DNA of 64,000 nucleotides, from positions 1 through 64,000 of the forward strand of contig CAMFLR010000004.1 in NCBI GenBank assembly GCA_945957605.1, in the 5' to 3' direction. The notes under the pieces were generated by a model that was not told the origin of the DNA, did not search any database, and saw only the letters and a list, made by a program, of their open reading frames with translations. This document shows, piece after piece, positions 25,889 through 35,787 of this stretch. Origin of the DNA: an uncultured Isosphaeraceae bacterium. Its GTDB lineage: Bacteria; Planctomycetota; Planctomycetia; Isosphaerales; Isosphaeraceae. Position numbers and translations under genes: made by a program. Each line of letters starts with the position of its first letter. Position 1 is the stretch's first letter.

Positions 25889-26482
25889 ACGCTTGCGGGT
25901 TTAATTCAGCGTGTTAATGTGTTGCAGATTACGTTTCGCTCGAATCGATGAATTCACTGCGTTTTAATGCTCGAATCAAGCATTAACAAGGCGATGCATG
26001 CAACAGAAACTGGATTGTCAAGCGTGCAAAATTTGGATATGAAATGCTCCATGAATCACTCATTCCACTGTTGACCGGGTTGGCATCCCACGGAAGCACA
26101 TGAGGGTTCTACCGGGCCTACAAAGGAATGAGCAGCGGCGAGATAAGAAAATGTTTAGCTCTCGCCTTTTAGCGAGTGTGGCACAAGTCAACTTGACGAA
26201 TAAAGGAACTGACCAAGTGCGGATGGCGGTCACCGAACATCCAGCGAATCGCGCAATACAAGCTTCGTTTACGTGATTAGGCGCCCGCTCAGATGGCGCA
26301 GAACTGACTCGAGTTCCATTCACAGTTCAATGATTTGACAGATTAGCAGTTGCTTGTCATGATCGGAAATCTCCGTTCGTGTAACGAAGGTTGTTACATC
26401 AACCCAGCACGCCTGAACAGCATCGCGACCGGCTAATCACAGCCTTGCTTCCCCTTCGCTGATGCGTATCTGGATCGAAATC
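25889..26482. other. Long intergenic region with two inverted repeats
   Basis: At 25964-25986, TTAATGCT and AGCATTAA pair around a 7-base loop and could end the GlxA-type transcript. At 26380-26398, TGTAAC and GTTACA flank a 7-base spacer about 85 bases before the kinase start and could be an operator. No coding frame is convincing. Confidence 0.4.
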
Positions 26483-27826
26483 ATGCGAATTGCACTAACG
26501 GTTTCCCAAGGTGCCAGCAAGGGGACATCGAAGACCTTCATTGAGCACCGCGCGCACGTAGTCGGTCGCAGTCCAGACGCTGATTTCTCGTTACCGCAAG
26601 AGGATTCGCACCTTTCACGCCGGCACTTCTCGATCGATCTTAGTCGAGACGTGCCCTACATCATTGATTTGCAGAGTCAAAACGGCACCCACGTTAATGA
26701 CCATAGGGTCGTCGAGACGCTACTTCGTCACGGTGATGTGATTAAAGCAGGTCTCACGCATTTTCACGTCGGAATTGGTAGCGCTGTTGCTGATGATACG
26801 TCAGAGTTGGACAGCCGCATTACCGTCTTGCCGATCCACGGCGCCGGACTCGGTGGGCCGCGAAAGTTGTCGTTACTCGCGACGACCGAATCAAAGCTAT
26901 GTCACGGTTGCCTGGAGTTGATTGACCCAAAGCAACGACCAGACTCAAGAATCGATCTCTGCGCGAGTTGTCGATTTGATTTGAGTAGCACGAACCAATG
27001 GAATCCGAATTACTATATCCTGCGCAAAGTGGGCCATGGCGCGATGGGCGTTGTAGAGCTTGCGGTCCGCAAAAAAGACCATAAGCGAGTCGCCATCAAG
27101 ACCGGGCATTTCTTGGCGATGGATGGAACCTCGCGAGACGAACGGCGATTCTCGAAAGAAATCAAGGTTCTCAGCGATCTTAATCATCCGAATATCATCA
27201 GCTTTTATGAAGGTGGCCAGCACGAAGGAAATGCTTTTATTGTCATGGAGTATGTTGATGGGATCGACGGTGCACATCTTCTGGCTCGCGAGGAAACTCT
27301 AACGATCCCACGAGTGATGTCGCTTGCGCTTCAACTGCTATCGGCCCTTGACTACGCACACGCGAAACAGATTATTCATCGCGATATCAAGCCAAACAAT
27401 CTGCTCATTACTCGCTTCGCCGGAGAGGAAGTCGTCAAGCTCGCTGATTTTGGACTCGCGCGCGACGTAGCTGAGATTTCAGATCCGCGGTTGACCTTGG
27501 CTCAGGAGCAGGCCGGCCACTTTCCCTATGTCGCTCCTGAATCGTTGCATGATTTTCGTTCTGCAACCGCTGCTAGCGATCAATACGCAGCAGCAGCGAC
27601 GATTTACAATCTCTTTACCCATCAAACACCTCAGCGAACCACAACCTCGCTGCCCGATCTTCTGAAGTGCATTGAACATGAAGATGCGGTGCCGATTCGA
27701 GAACGTCGTAGAGATGTTTCCGAAGGGGTAGCGCGAGTGATTCACCGGGCGCTCAACCGCGATCCCCAAAAACGCTTCGCGAGTGTTTTGGAGATGAGTC
27801 GAGCGCTTCGGCAATGCGACTTATAA
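26483..27826 (+). CDS. FHA domain / zinc ribbon / serine-threonine protein kinase
   Basis: Residues 1-100 are an FHA domain: GRS at 29-31, HLSRRHF near 43-49 and QNGTHVND at 66-73, the residues that bind phosphothreonine. Cys140, Cys143, Cys160 and Cys163 form a CxxC-x16-CxxC zinc ribbon. Residues ~178-440 are a complete Hanks-type kinase: glycine loop VGHGAMGVVE at 183-192, Lys206, HRDIKPNN from 299, DFGLA from 322 and APES. All catalytic residues are present, so it should be active. There is no transmembrane helix, unlike most bacterial PknB relatives, so it is cytoplasmic. An in-frame ATG 21 bases upstream is an alternative start. It is convergent with the TPR/STAND genes and its target is unknown. 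Confidence 0.92.
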   Translation: MRIALTVSQGASKGTSKTFIEHRAHVVGRSPDADFSLPQEDSHLSRRHFSIDLSRDVPYIIDLQSQNGTHVNDHRVVETLLRHGDVIKAGLTHFHVGIGSAVADDTSELDSRITVLPIHGAGLGGPRKLSLLATTESKLCHGCLELIDPKQRPDSRIDLCASCRFDLSSTNQWNPNYYILRKVGHGAMGVVELAVRKKDHKRVAIKTGHFLAMDGTSRDERRFSKEIKVLSDLNHPNIISFYEGGQHEGNAFIVMEYVDGIDGAHLLAREETLTIPRVMSLALQLLSALDYAHAKQIIHRDIKPNNLLITRFAGEEVVKLADFGLARDVAEISDPRLTLAQEQAGHFPYVAPESLHDFRSATAASDQYAAAATIYNLFTHQTPQRTTTSLPDLLKCIEHEDAVPIRERRRDVSEGVARVIHRALNRDPQKRFASVLEMSRALRQCDL

Positions 27827-28201
27827 TTTCATAAATCCTAGCACACAGATATTAATTACTATTTGATCGGTCCGGCCCCAACTCTATCTTTGGTGCAGAT
27901 TTACAATCGTTGAGACTCGAATTGGGGAGCTTGATCTCGCTATCGTCGCGAATTTGGCCGTACGGGAAAGCGATTGTTCTGACTGCGTGGTTGTGCTACA
28001 GCCAATTATTCGACGTATTTTGTCCGACTCACCAAGCTTGTATTTGCCCCATCTCAGGGCCTGTGTCTCAACGTATCGTGGCCAATCGCTTGATCACAAT
28101 TCGTCACCGGGCACCGAAGACACTGGTTAGTGCTCATAAAAACAGGTCTCATCCGATTTACGATGATAGAGCACCAATTTGCGATGCCACTTGAGTGATC
28201 G
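27827..28201. other. Intergenic between convergent genes, nothing specific seen
   Basis: The 375 bases between the kinase and the small hypothetical gene are AT-richer than their surroundings. A short plus-strand frame lacks a ribosome site. No strong terminator stem was found. Confidence 0.35.
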
Positions 28202-28549
28202 TCAATGACCGCTAGATAATACATCCAATTCTTTCACACGCTCATGTAGCGAATTGATTGCCTCGGCGATATATTCGGGCGCCCCGCCGGGTAGCCAAGC
28301 GAGTTGCGTTGTCAATTCGTCGATCGCGGCGTTGATGGCTTTGAGCTGTTCCGAGTAACGATCACTCATCGCCTCGGCTAGGTCGCGTCCGTCGCCGATG
28401 CGTCCTCTCGACTCAGTAAGAATACGTTCGACAAGAGGGAGTGTGTCGTGCACGGAATCCACCCATGGGCGATACCCTTTGGTGTAGCCCCACATCGTTT
28501 GCAGGCTTGCCCATTGCGCGTCGAGCAACTTCCATTCGTCGTTGAGCAT
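28202..28549 (-). CDS. Small hypothetical alpha-helical protein
   Basis: The 115-residue product is helical and soluble: LLDAQWASLQTMWGYTKGYRP, a middle WVDSVHDTLPLVERILTESRG, and a C-terminal heptad-like stretch (YSEQLKAINAAIDELTTQLAWL and YIAEAINSLHERVKELDVL) that may form a short coiled coil. AAGGAGT lies 6 bases before the ATG, so translation is well supported. No family is recognised. It lies 153 bases downstream of the TPR protein gene on the same strand and may be the last gene of the STAND-TPR group. Confidence 0.65.
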   Translation of the reverse strand: MLNDEWKLLDAQWASLQTMWGYTKGYRPWVDSVHDTLPLVERILTESRGRIGDGRDLAEAMSDRYSEQLKAINAAIDELTTQLAWLPGGAPEYIAEAINSLHERVKELDVLSSGH

Positions 28550-28702
28550 CGAACGTACTCCTTAAATTTCAAAAAGGAAATCTCTGAACGCGATGACCAA
28601 TCGAAGGCCAAACATTTCACTTTTTGATGTGGCTGCCGTTACACCGAGTGAACTGATAGTCGATCGCCTCCGGCGACGCTGTTCGTTGAATCCAACCGTT
28701 AG

Positions 28703-31387
28703 TCATGGCTTTGGCTTGTCTCGAGCGATCTGTGCCTGTTTTAGTAGGTCGCGGTACTTATCAGAATTGGGCGGATTGAGTTGCAGTGCTCGATCGAAAT
28801 CCTCAGCGGCTTTGTCCGGCTTTTTCAGCTCCATGAAAGTCTTGCCGCGGTTAATGAGCGGAATGGGGTTCTTGGGGTTAAGGGCGACGGCTTTGTCGAA
28901 GTCTGCCAGCGCGTTTACGTAATCCTTCGCGCGAAAGTGAAACAGGCCTCGGTTGTTGATCTTGTCTGCCGACTTCGGGGCGAGACGGACGGTTTCATCA
29001 AGGTCTCTCAACGCGCCGGCACTGTCTCCTGCACGCTCGCGAATGCGGGCGAGTGCTTCCCATACGTCAAGTCGGGTCGGAGCAAGCTTGGCGACCTTCT
29101 CGTAATCGAGCAGGGCCTCGCCAGGCTTCCCGGAATCTTCGAGAGCAAGCGCGCGGTTGAGAATCGCGATGGTGAAGTCGGGCTTGAGCTCGATGGCTCG
29201 TGTGTAGTCGGCCAACGCTTTGTCATACGCCTTGACGCGAAAATGGCTCACACCGCGGCTGTTCAGGGCGCTGAAATCCTTCGGGACGAGTTTGATCGCT
29301 TCGTCGAAATCGCGAACGGCTCCTTTGTGGTCTCCCAAGCGGGCGCGTGTGCGCCCGAGAGATAGCCGGGTTCCTGGTTCCTTGGGTTCAAGTTGTACGG
29401 CCTTTTCGAGGTCGCGCAAGGCATCATCAAGTTTACCCGCGTCGAAGTATGCGAAGCCGCGATATCGCACCGACAGTGCATATTTCGGGTCGAGCGCCAG
29501 CGCACGCGTGAAGTCCTCAATTGCAGCATCGTATTGCTTCATCTGGTATCGCGCGTAAGCTCGATTGTGCCACGCGATCTTCAGTTTGGGATTCAGCGAA
29601 ATCGCCTTGCTCAGGTCGGCGATCGCTCGTTGCATCTCGCCCTTTTCGCGAAGGGCGGAGCCTCTCCAAAGATACGTCTCAGCGCTCGATGCGTCGATTT
29701 TCAGAGCTAATTCAGCCTCTACAATGGCACGGTCGAAGTCCTTGGTTCGCAAATAGATCTGGGCCAGGCTTTCGCGAGCCGTTGCCAGGTTGCTGTCGAG
29801 ACGAACGGCCTCTGTAAGGTCGTCTCGAGCCGAGCGGAGATCGCCAGATTCCAGAAACGATTCGCCGCGATAATTCCGTGCGAGAGCCAGTGTGGGAGCA
29901 AGCCGAATGGCTTCGCTGTAACTTGCCCGAGCCTTCATTGGCTCGCCAGTTTTTGCAAAAACTACGCCGCGCCAGAGATGAGCTTCGGCAATCCGCGGAG
30001 CGACGCTTATCGCCTGGTCGCTATCGCTTGCAGCACGAGTGAAATCACCTTTCTGAATATAAACAAGTGCCCGGTTGGCTAGCGCCTGCGCATTCTTGGG
30101 CGCGAGGGCGATTGCGTGATCGAAGTCGGCGAGCGCTCCGTCGAGATCCTTCTTCTGAAGCTTGCATACTCCCCGATTTCCCCACGCGTCTGACGATTTG
30201 GGATCGAGCTCGATCAGGTGATCAAGATCGAGTATCGCGTTATCGAAATCACGCTTACGAAGCCGGCACATGACGCGATTACCCCAGGCTGCGTTGAGCT
30301 TGGGGTTGAGTTCGATCGCGTGATCCAAGTCGGCCATGGCGCTATCTAAATGACCGGTCTCAAGTGCAACGAGACCACGGTTGCTATAAGAAACACCTCG
30401 ATTGGGATCGATTCGGATGGCATTATCAAAATCACGCCGCGCATCGGAATAGGCTCCCGAACGCCGATGCAAGTTACCTCGTATATCGTAGAAGTCTGCC
30501 TGATTTGGTTCGCGCTGAATTGCGTTGCTCAAATCGTCAATCGCGCTTCGCGAGTCACCCTTTGACAATGCGATCAAGCCGCGAACGAAATAGGCTCGCG
30601 AAGATTTATCGGTTGAGATCGCAAGATCCGCGGCCGAGCGAGCCTCGTCGATCCGCTGCAACTCCCAAAGAGCCTCGGCTTTTGCGGCGAGGATTGAAGT
30701 ATAGGGCGGGTTCGCCGATAGGAGTCCGTCCGCTTCTTTCAACGCCTCTTCATATCGCCCAAGCCGATTCAGAATGCCGACAGAAATGACCCGTATCGGA
30801 TTCACCTCAGCAGGCTTCAGACCTCGCAGCAGAGCAGAGTCGCAATCGGCTAGAGCCGCGCTGGGCTTTTGAACGGCGTTCAGCGCCTTTGCACGCTGAA
30901 GATAGGCGGGGCCAAGTTTGGGGACCGCGTTCAGTGCTTCGGTGTAGGCGTCGACCGCTTCTGAAGCTTGCCCCGATGTCATCAATTTGTCACCGCGAGC
31001 CCTGGCATTGCCAGCGCGCGCGTACTTCGCAGCGCTTAAGCTCATTGGGACTGCCAGGCACGCGAGCATGCCGATGAGCAGTGAAAAGCCACCGAGAAGC
31101 TTGTTGACTCGACCTTTGCGCCGTCCAAATCCCAGGAGGGAGAGTACTCCCAGAACGGCTGACAGGCCGTAGCACGCGGAGTCGACGAGAAGCAAACCCT
31201 TGAGTTGGCCTACGCTCATGGGATTCGATTTCGTAGCCGTATCCGCGGCCCATGTCAGGACGAGCGGGAAAAACAACATCGCGAAAGCGAGGCCGCCCAT
31301 GTCTGGAAGAAAGTCGAAGCGATGGCGTTTGCCGACACCCGCCCGTGTTGTTGCAGACAGCTCTACTTGACGAGTGGCATCGCTCAT
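28703..31387 (-). CDS. Large TPR-repeat membrane protein
   Basis: The N-terminal ~120 residues hold three hydrophobic segments (GLAFAMLFFPLVLTWAA, VDSACYGLSAVLGVLSLLGF and LLGGFSLLIGMLACLAVPMSL). The remaining ~760 residues are tetratricopeptide repeats, about twenty in 34-residue register; typical units are AWGNRGVCKLQKKDLDGALADFDHAIAL and ALNSRGVSHFRVKAYDKALADYTRAIEL (quoted as examples of the A-x-x-NRG...A-x-x-D-x-x-x-A pattern). TPR arrays bind partner proteins. The ATG is preceded by GAGGAG. It starts 62 bases after the DUF4062-STAND gene stops, so a functional tie to that ATPase is likely. No enzymatic domain is present. Confidence 0.88.
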   Translation of the reverse strand: MSDATRQVELSATTRAGVGKRHRFDFLPDMGGLAFAMLFFPLVLTWAADTATKSNPMSVGQLKGLLLVDSACYGLSAVLGVLSLLGFGRRKGRVNKLLGGFSLLIGMLACLAVPMSLSAAKYARAGNARARGDKLMTSGQASEAVDAYTEALNAVPKLGPAYLQRAKALNAVQKPSAALADCDSALLRGLKPAEVNPIRVISVGILNRLGRYEEALKEADGLLSANPPYTSILAAKAEALWELQRIDEARSAADLAISTDKSSRAYFVRGLIALSKGDSRSAIDDLSNAIQREPNQADFYDIRGNLHRRSGAYSDARRDFDNAIRIDPNRGVSYSNRGLVALETGHLDSAMADLDHAIELNPKLNAAWGNRVMCRLRKRDFDNAILDLDHLIELDPKSSDAWGNRGVCKLQKKDLDGALADFDHAIALAPKNAQALANRALVYIQKGDFTRAASDSDQAISVAPRIAEAHLWRGVVFAKTGEPMKARASYSEAIRLAPTLALARNYRGESFLESGDLRSARDDLTEAVRLDSNLATARESLAQIYLRTKDFDRAIVEAELALKIDASSAETYLWRGSALREKGEMQRAIADLSKAISLNPKLKIAWHNRAYARYQMKQYDAAIEDFTRALALDPKYALSVRYRGFAYFDAGKLDDALRDLEKAVQLEPKEPGTRLSLGRTRARLGDHKGAVRDFDEAIKLVPKDFSALNSRGVSHFRVKAYDKALADYTRAIELKPDFTIAILNRALALEDSGKPGEALLDYEKVAKLAPTRLDVWEALARIRERAGDSAGALRDLDETVRLAPKSADKINNRGLFHFRAKDYVNALADFDKAVALNPKNPIPLINRGKTFMELKKPDKAAEDFDRALQLNPPNSDKYRDLLKQAQIARDKPKP

Positions 31388-31449
31388 GGCCAGAACTCCT
31401 CAACGCGGGGATCTTCACGTGGTTCGCGAACCCGCCCTGCGCTTCACAC

Positions 31450-34400
31450 CTATGACTTCAAGTTTGAGCTGAGAACCGCGAGGAGCAAAACGCAGAATAA
31501 CAACAAGTTAGCATATCCAAAGATTAAGCCGTATCTGGCGAGTTTTCGGCCGGCCAGCTTTTCATCTGAACGGCGGATCGCTCTCAGGGCCAGATGCCCG
31601 AACAGTATGGCTGGGAGGGCGCCAAGCACGGGAAGCCCGATGCCGAAGAGCAAGCTGGCGACGGCCATCAAACTGGTCCGCCTTGCAGACAGGTCGCGAA
31701 ATTGATCGGGATTCGCGGCCGAACTCGCGAGGCCACGGGCAATCGCGTTCTGGAACGCCGCATCGACGCGGGCAGCAAACTGCTTGGGCCGCTCGCGGAA
31801 GATACTACCGAGGGAAATTTCACCGGCGGCAGTGTCAATGAAAACTGCTTTCGAGAGTCCGCCACTCACTGATGTGACCCTAACTTGCTGGAATTCAGAC
31901 CAGGGGATGGCCACGTGGCGGATTCGACGAATTGGCGAGAACAACTGTTCCAGGATGCGATAGATTGACGAGTCCAACTCCGTCCATTGCCGGATGGCGA
32001 GCCCAGCGGGTGTCGCCAAGACATAGGGCCGTGCGATGAGCGAGTGGATACTCCGGCCAGTCAGGGCGGCCATGACGATGCCGGAAAAAAGACAAAACAA
32101 GGTTATGAAATCTGGCGCTTGCAAATTGGCGATCGCTTGCCAGCCCAGCTTTGCCGCGGTGAAGAGCAGGAACGCGGCCAACGCCCCTGATGCCAGCGCC
32201 TTTAGCAAGGGCGCGACGATGGCGGGCCGCGCGATCACGGTCGTATCGCTTTGAAGTTCATCGACGGGTTCAGCCGTCATGTCGAGAACCGGCTGAAACT
32301 CGACCATGAGATCGTCGAGCCCGCGCTGCGATGCGAGGTGGCTTGCCTCCGCGGCGAGTGGCTTCGCGGCAACCGGAAATTGCCGGAGCACGGCCCAGTG
32401 ATACGATTGCTCGACCAGAGCCTGGGCAAGCAACACCTTTCGGCCCGATCGCCGATACTCATGCTCATCAAGCCGGAGCGCGTTGAGGCGTTCATCAAGC
32501 AACTCAAGCGGAGTTGGTGCGGGATTGGGCGGATCGGCAATTCCCAGCTCGGCTCGTAAGCTCGACGCCTGTCGAGCCGCCTGTTGGGCTGCGCCGAGGT
32601 CACCTGCATCGATGAAGATCGTCCGACGCTCATCAATCAGCCGCGCAAGCTCCGCCCGATTACCGAGAGCGCGGTAGAGAATCTCGGCTTCTTCCAGATC
32701 GCGCAGGGCCTCTTCGCGAGCGCCCAGAACATGACGTGCCTTCGCCCTCGAAACCAGCGCATGAGCCAGCACTGAGGGGTCGCCTCCGAGTCGCGCAAGT
32801 CGCTCTGAATCGAGCGCGAGGCTCAGCGCCGTTTCAGGATCGTTTCGCTCGAGAGCGATGTGGGCACGGCCTTCAAGACATCGCGAACGGAGGGACGGAT
32901 CATCTGTCTCGCTGCAAAATCGTTCTGCACGCTTGTAGCCGGCGATTGTTGCGACGGAATAACCTTTCGCCCGGAAACCGTCGGCCTGAAGGATAAGTGC
33001 TGATGCGAGTCGCGCGGAACGATCGCTGCGTTCGTCGTGTCGCACCAGGCGGTCGACGAGCGTGCCAGCTTCGTGATGGCGGCCAGATTCAATCAAAAAC
33101 TGCGCCACGGGCGCCGCTAGGGTGCGATGGCCGACGGGGTTGAACATGATACGCTGATAAGCGTCGACCGAGCGACCGCCGAAGAGGTCACGGAACGCTG
33201 AATCGAGCTCGCGAGTCTGCGATACCAGACGACCAATCGGGCCGTAGGTCCCCGTTTCAACCTCACGCCAGGCCGCCAATATCGACGTCGAGTCAATCGC
33301 CCAAGCCTTTCGGAAAAACGAAGGCGTTCTCAGCAAATCGTAAAGCCGCCACCATGCCCTGGCGCGGGCAAGATGCCAGGGAAGTTCGTCGACGCATCGC
33401 ACACTCGCATCGTCCTCGGATCGCGCTTCTTCGTGACCAGATTTCTCTGGACGCCTTCGCTTTGGACCATGTAAACGCAGGTGGCGACCGCCTCCATTGA
33501 GAATCTTTGCGAATCCCCAGACCAGCCAAAGGCTCAACGCTGCTGCCACGACCGACGTTACAACCGCGGGAGCGATAAGGAGACCACGCTCAAACGCTGT
33601 TTTGCGGCTTTCCTCATCAATCGACATCAGTAGCCATCCGCCACCGGCCATAATTGCGACCATGAGCGCAAGAAGCATAGCGATCGGCAGCCATCGTCGG
33701 ATTGTGATCCGGCGGCGTCCTATTTCGCGCTGCTCGAAGTGGTCGGCGAGTCGACGGTGAAGTCGACGACGATCGCGCGGCTTGGGCAGATATTTTCGCA
33801 AGACTGCCTCGCGAGCGTAGTCGTGCGAGAAACGTAGTAACCCGGAACGATTGACAAGCATCATCTCTGCAGCGAGGGCAAGAGGCGCCCAGAACGCGCG
33901 GGGAAGGGGCTTGCCGTTTTTCCCGAGCAGATCGAGTAGTTCGACTTCGCTAAGACCGCGACGGGCCGTGCCAAGCAGCGACATTGCATCGCCAACAAGA
34001 CCGGGGCGATCACTCTCGTAATCGGTTTCGTAACGTGCCAGGACCTTTTCGAGCAGCGAAGCCGGGTCGGTAGCACTGAGGTAAAACTCGAGCCGCTCAT
34101 CGAGTTGTTCATGCACGCCGAAGAGCCTGAGTTCTTCGAGGACGGCGCGAAGGTAAAGAGGATTCGCAGCCGCCGGACACTCGACAATTCGCCGAACCCG
34201 CGCTGGGCTGAGCGCCTTGGAATACTGCCCGAGATACTTGATCACAAGAGCTTCACGCTCCGTAATTTGGAGCGGTTCCACATTCAGGGCGGGCCAACCT
34301 CGCCGAACGACCTCGTCGTTCTGAGGCCCGGCAAGTGTCGACACGATCAGGCGGACACCTTGAGGTAACTTTTCGGGAAGCCATGACAGATCGGCAATAC

Positions 34401-35493
34401 CTGCGGTGTCTTCAATCTGGTTCAAAGCATCAATCACAAGAACGACCCGCTTCTTCTCGGCTACCGCTGATAACCAGTCGCGGAATTCAGCTCTCAGAAG
34501 GTCGGTGCGGTCGGGAATTTCTCGCGGCAATTCGCAGCGCCGCTTCAGCTCTCCGGCGAGCCGCCGTAACAGCAAACCAATCTCCCCACTTTCGGGTGTC
34601 GCTCCCACGAAATGCGTGAGCAAAACCTCATCACGTTCTCGCTCGCGTCTTTGCAGTGCCCAGTTCGCCAGCAGAGCCGATTTTCCTGATCCCGATTCAC
34701 CAAGCACAACGAGCGGTGACCCGTTGCCTTGAATGTGTTCTTCAATCGCGCGAAAATCGGCCTCTCGCGCGATGTAAACTCGCGCTCGGGAACTCGCGAA
34801 CGCCTCGTGCTCCGCGAACTCGCGGTCAAGCGGATCTGGCTGTGAGCCTTCGGGATAGAGGCGATCAACTGTGCTTTGCAGGTCTGAAAGAACGAAATCG
34901 GCAAGTTCGTGCGGATCTCGATAGTCTTCTCGAACGGGAAATCCGCTCGATCGAATTCGATCCTTGAGATTGGTAAGCTTCTGCGCACTCGCTGGCCCCT
35001 CTGACATGAAATCGGCCCGATCGACTCCGCGGGGAAGTCGGTCGAGATATCGCGGGTCTCGCAAGTAGAAAAATGCGTGGCCGGCCATGTCGGGATCGTT
35101 GAGCACGCCGTGGAGAATTTCCAGGTCAGTCACCGAGTAACCTCGGTGCGTCTCAAGCCAGGGCTCGGCCTCGATCAGGTTCGAAGGAATTTCATCAGGA
35201 ACCCAGCCATACCGCTCACCAATAAGGCCAATGAAAAATGGTCGACAATTCTTGATCTCAGAAAGACAGACGCCAAGGACGTTTCCTTCGGCCTTTTGTT
35301 CCTCTGTGACGCCCCAACGAAGGTCGACCTCGGTCCACGAAACGCCGCGCGACTCGCAAAGCTTGCGGATCTGCGGGAAGACTCGCTTTACCAGCTCGTC
35401 GCGCTCGCCGTGCATGTCGCGAAAGGTCGATGAGATAAAAACACGGATCGCACGCCCGGGGACTTCAACCGTCGGTAGATCACGGGCTGACAT
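31450..35493 (-). CDS. DUF4062-STAND ATPase with TPR-like region and C-terminal membrane segments
   Basis: The 1347-residue protein starts with a DUF4062 domain (IRVFISSTFRDMHGERDEL, WTEVDLRWGVTEEQ, KNCRPFFIGLIGERYGWVP; residues ~15-150). A NACHT/AAA-type STAND ATPase follows: Walker A GESGSGKSALL at 265-275, Walker B VVLVIDALNQIED near 350. Next come a winged-helix-like region, two transmembrane segments near 595-660, a long helical TPR-like region (ALSLALDSERLARLGGD, ALRDLEEAEILYRALGN), and four more membrane segments near the C-terminus. STAND ATPases are off-switch signalling machines that assemble when a sensor repeat binds a trigger. GAGGTG supports the ATG at 35493. It is divergent from a cyclase and upstream of the TPR gene. 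Immunity, stress signalling or development are all possible; none is shown. Confidence 0.88.
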   Translation of the reverse strand: MSARDLPTVEVPGRAIRVFISSTFRDMHGERDELVKRVFPQIRKLCESRGVSWTEVDLRWGVTEEQKAEGNVLGVCLSEIKNCRPFFIGLIGERYGWVPDEIPSNLIEAEPWLETHRGYSVTDLEILHGVLNDPDMAGHAFFYLRDPRYLDRLPRGVDRADFMSEGPASAQKLTNLKDRIRSSGFPVREDYRDPHELADFVLSDLQSTVDRLYPEGSQPDPLDREFAEHEAFASSRARVYIAREADFRAIEEHIQGNGSPLVVLGESGSGKSALLANWALQRRERERDEVLLTHFVGATPESGEIGLLLRRLAGELKRRCELPREIPDRTDLLRAEFRDWLSAVAEKKRVVLVIDALNQIEDTAGIADLSWLPEKLPQGVRLIVSTLAGPQNDEVVRRGWPALNVEPLQITEREALVIKYLGQYSKALSPARVRRIVECPAAANPLYLRAVLEELRLFGVHEQLDERLEFYLSATDPASLLEKVLARYETDYESDRPGLVGDAMSLLGTARRGLSEVELLDLLGKNGKPLPRAFWAPLALAAEMMLVNRSGLLRFSHDYAREAVLRKYLPKPRDRRRLHRRLADHFEQREIGRRRITIRRWLPIAMLLALMVAIMAGGGWLLMSIDEESRKTAFERGLLIAPAVVTSVVAAALSLWLVWGFAKILNGGGRHLRLHGPKRRRPEKSGHEEARSEDDASVRCVDELPWHLARARAWWRLYDLLRTPSFFRKAWAIDSTSILAAWREVETGTYGPIGRLVSQTRELDSAFRDLFGGRSVDAYQRIMFNPVGHRTLAAPVAQFLIESGRHHEAGTLVDRLVRHDERSDRSARLASALILQADGFRAKGYSVATIAGYKRAERFCSETDDPSLRSRCLEGRAHIALERNDPETALSLALDSERLARLGGDPSVLAHALVSRAKARHVLGAREEALRDLEEAEILYRALGNRAELARLIDERRTIFIDAGDLGAAQQAARQASSLRAELGIADPPNPAPTPLELLDERLNALRLDEHEYRRSGRKVLLAQALVEQSYHWAVLRQFPVAAKPLAAEASHLASQRGLDDLMVEFQPVLDMTAEPVDELQSDTTVIARPAIVAPLLKALASGALAAFLLFTAAKLGWQAIANLQAPDFITLFCLFSGIVMAALTGRSIHSLIARPYVLATPAGLAIRQWTELDSSIYRILEQLFSPIRRIRHVAIPWSEFQQVRVTSVSGGLSKAVFIDTAAGEISLGSIFRERPKQFAARVDAAFQNAIARGLASSAANPDQFRDLSARRTSLMAVASLLFGIGLPVLGALPAILFGHLALRAIRRSDEKLAGRKLARYGLIFGYANLLLFCVLLLAVLSSNLKS

Positions 35494-35787
35494 GGCCCAC
35501 ACCTCTTATCAGAAGGCACATTTATTTCGCATATCAAGGAAGACGCACAATCTTGACTTCACTCATGGTTTGCGCGACTAGCGCGACGTCGCTTGCCGAT
35601 TTTTCTCAGATCACACCAGGCGATCAGTATTGGGCGAACTTCAAGCGAACGCAAGAACCCATTCATGAATGAACGCCAGTCTCGCCAAGTTCATGTGCTC
35701 TCGGGTAAGCTTTCGTAACCGAGTCACTTCTCTGCGAGAAGCTGTGACGATCTTCCTGGTCATCCTGGATACGCCGGAGCGGTTTCC
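35494..35787. promoter_or_regulatory. Divergent promoter region of the STAND and cyclase genes
   Basis: These 294 bases must drive both the STAND ATPase (minus) and the cyclase (plus). Sequences such as TTGACT at about 35553 resemble a -35 box, but no well-spaced -10 box could be paired with it. The shared region is the main evidence that the two genes may be co-regulated. Confidence 0.4.

Noticed and set aside
28703-31387. CRISPR-like or satellite repeat, because of the regular 102-base periodicity
   Set aside because: The period reflects 34-residue TPR units with diverged DNA sequence; there are no identical repeats or unique spacers.
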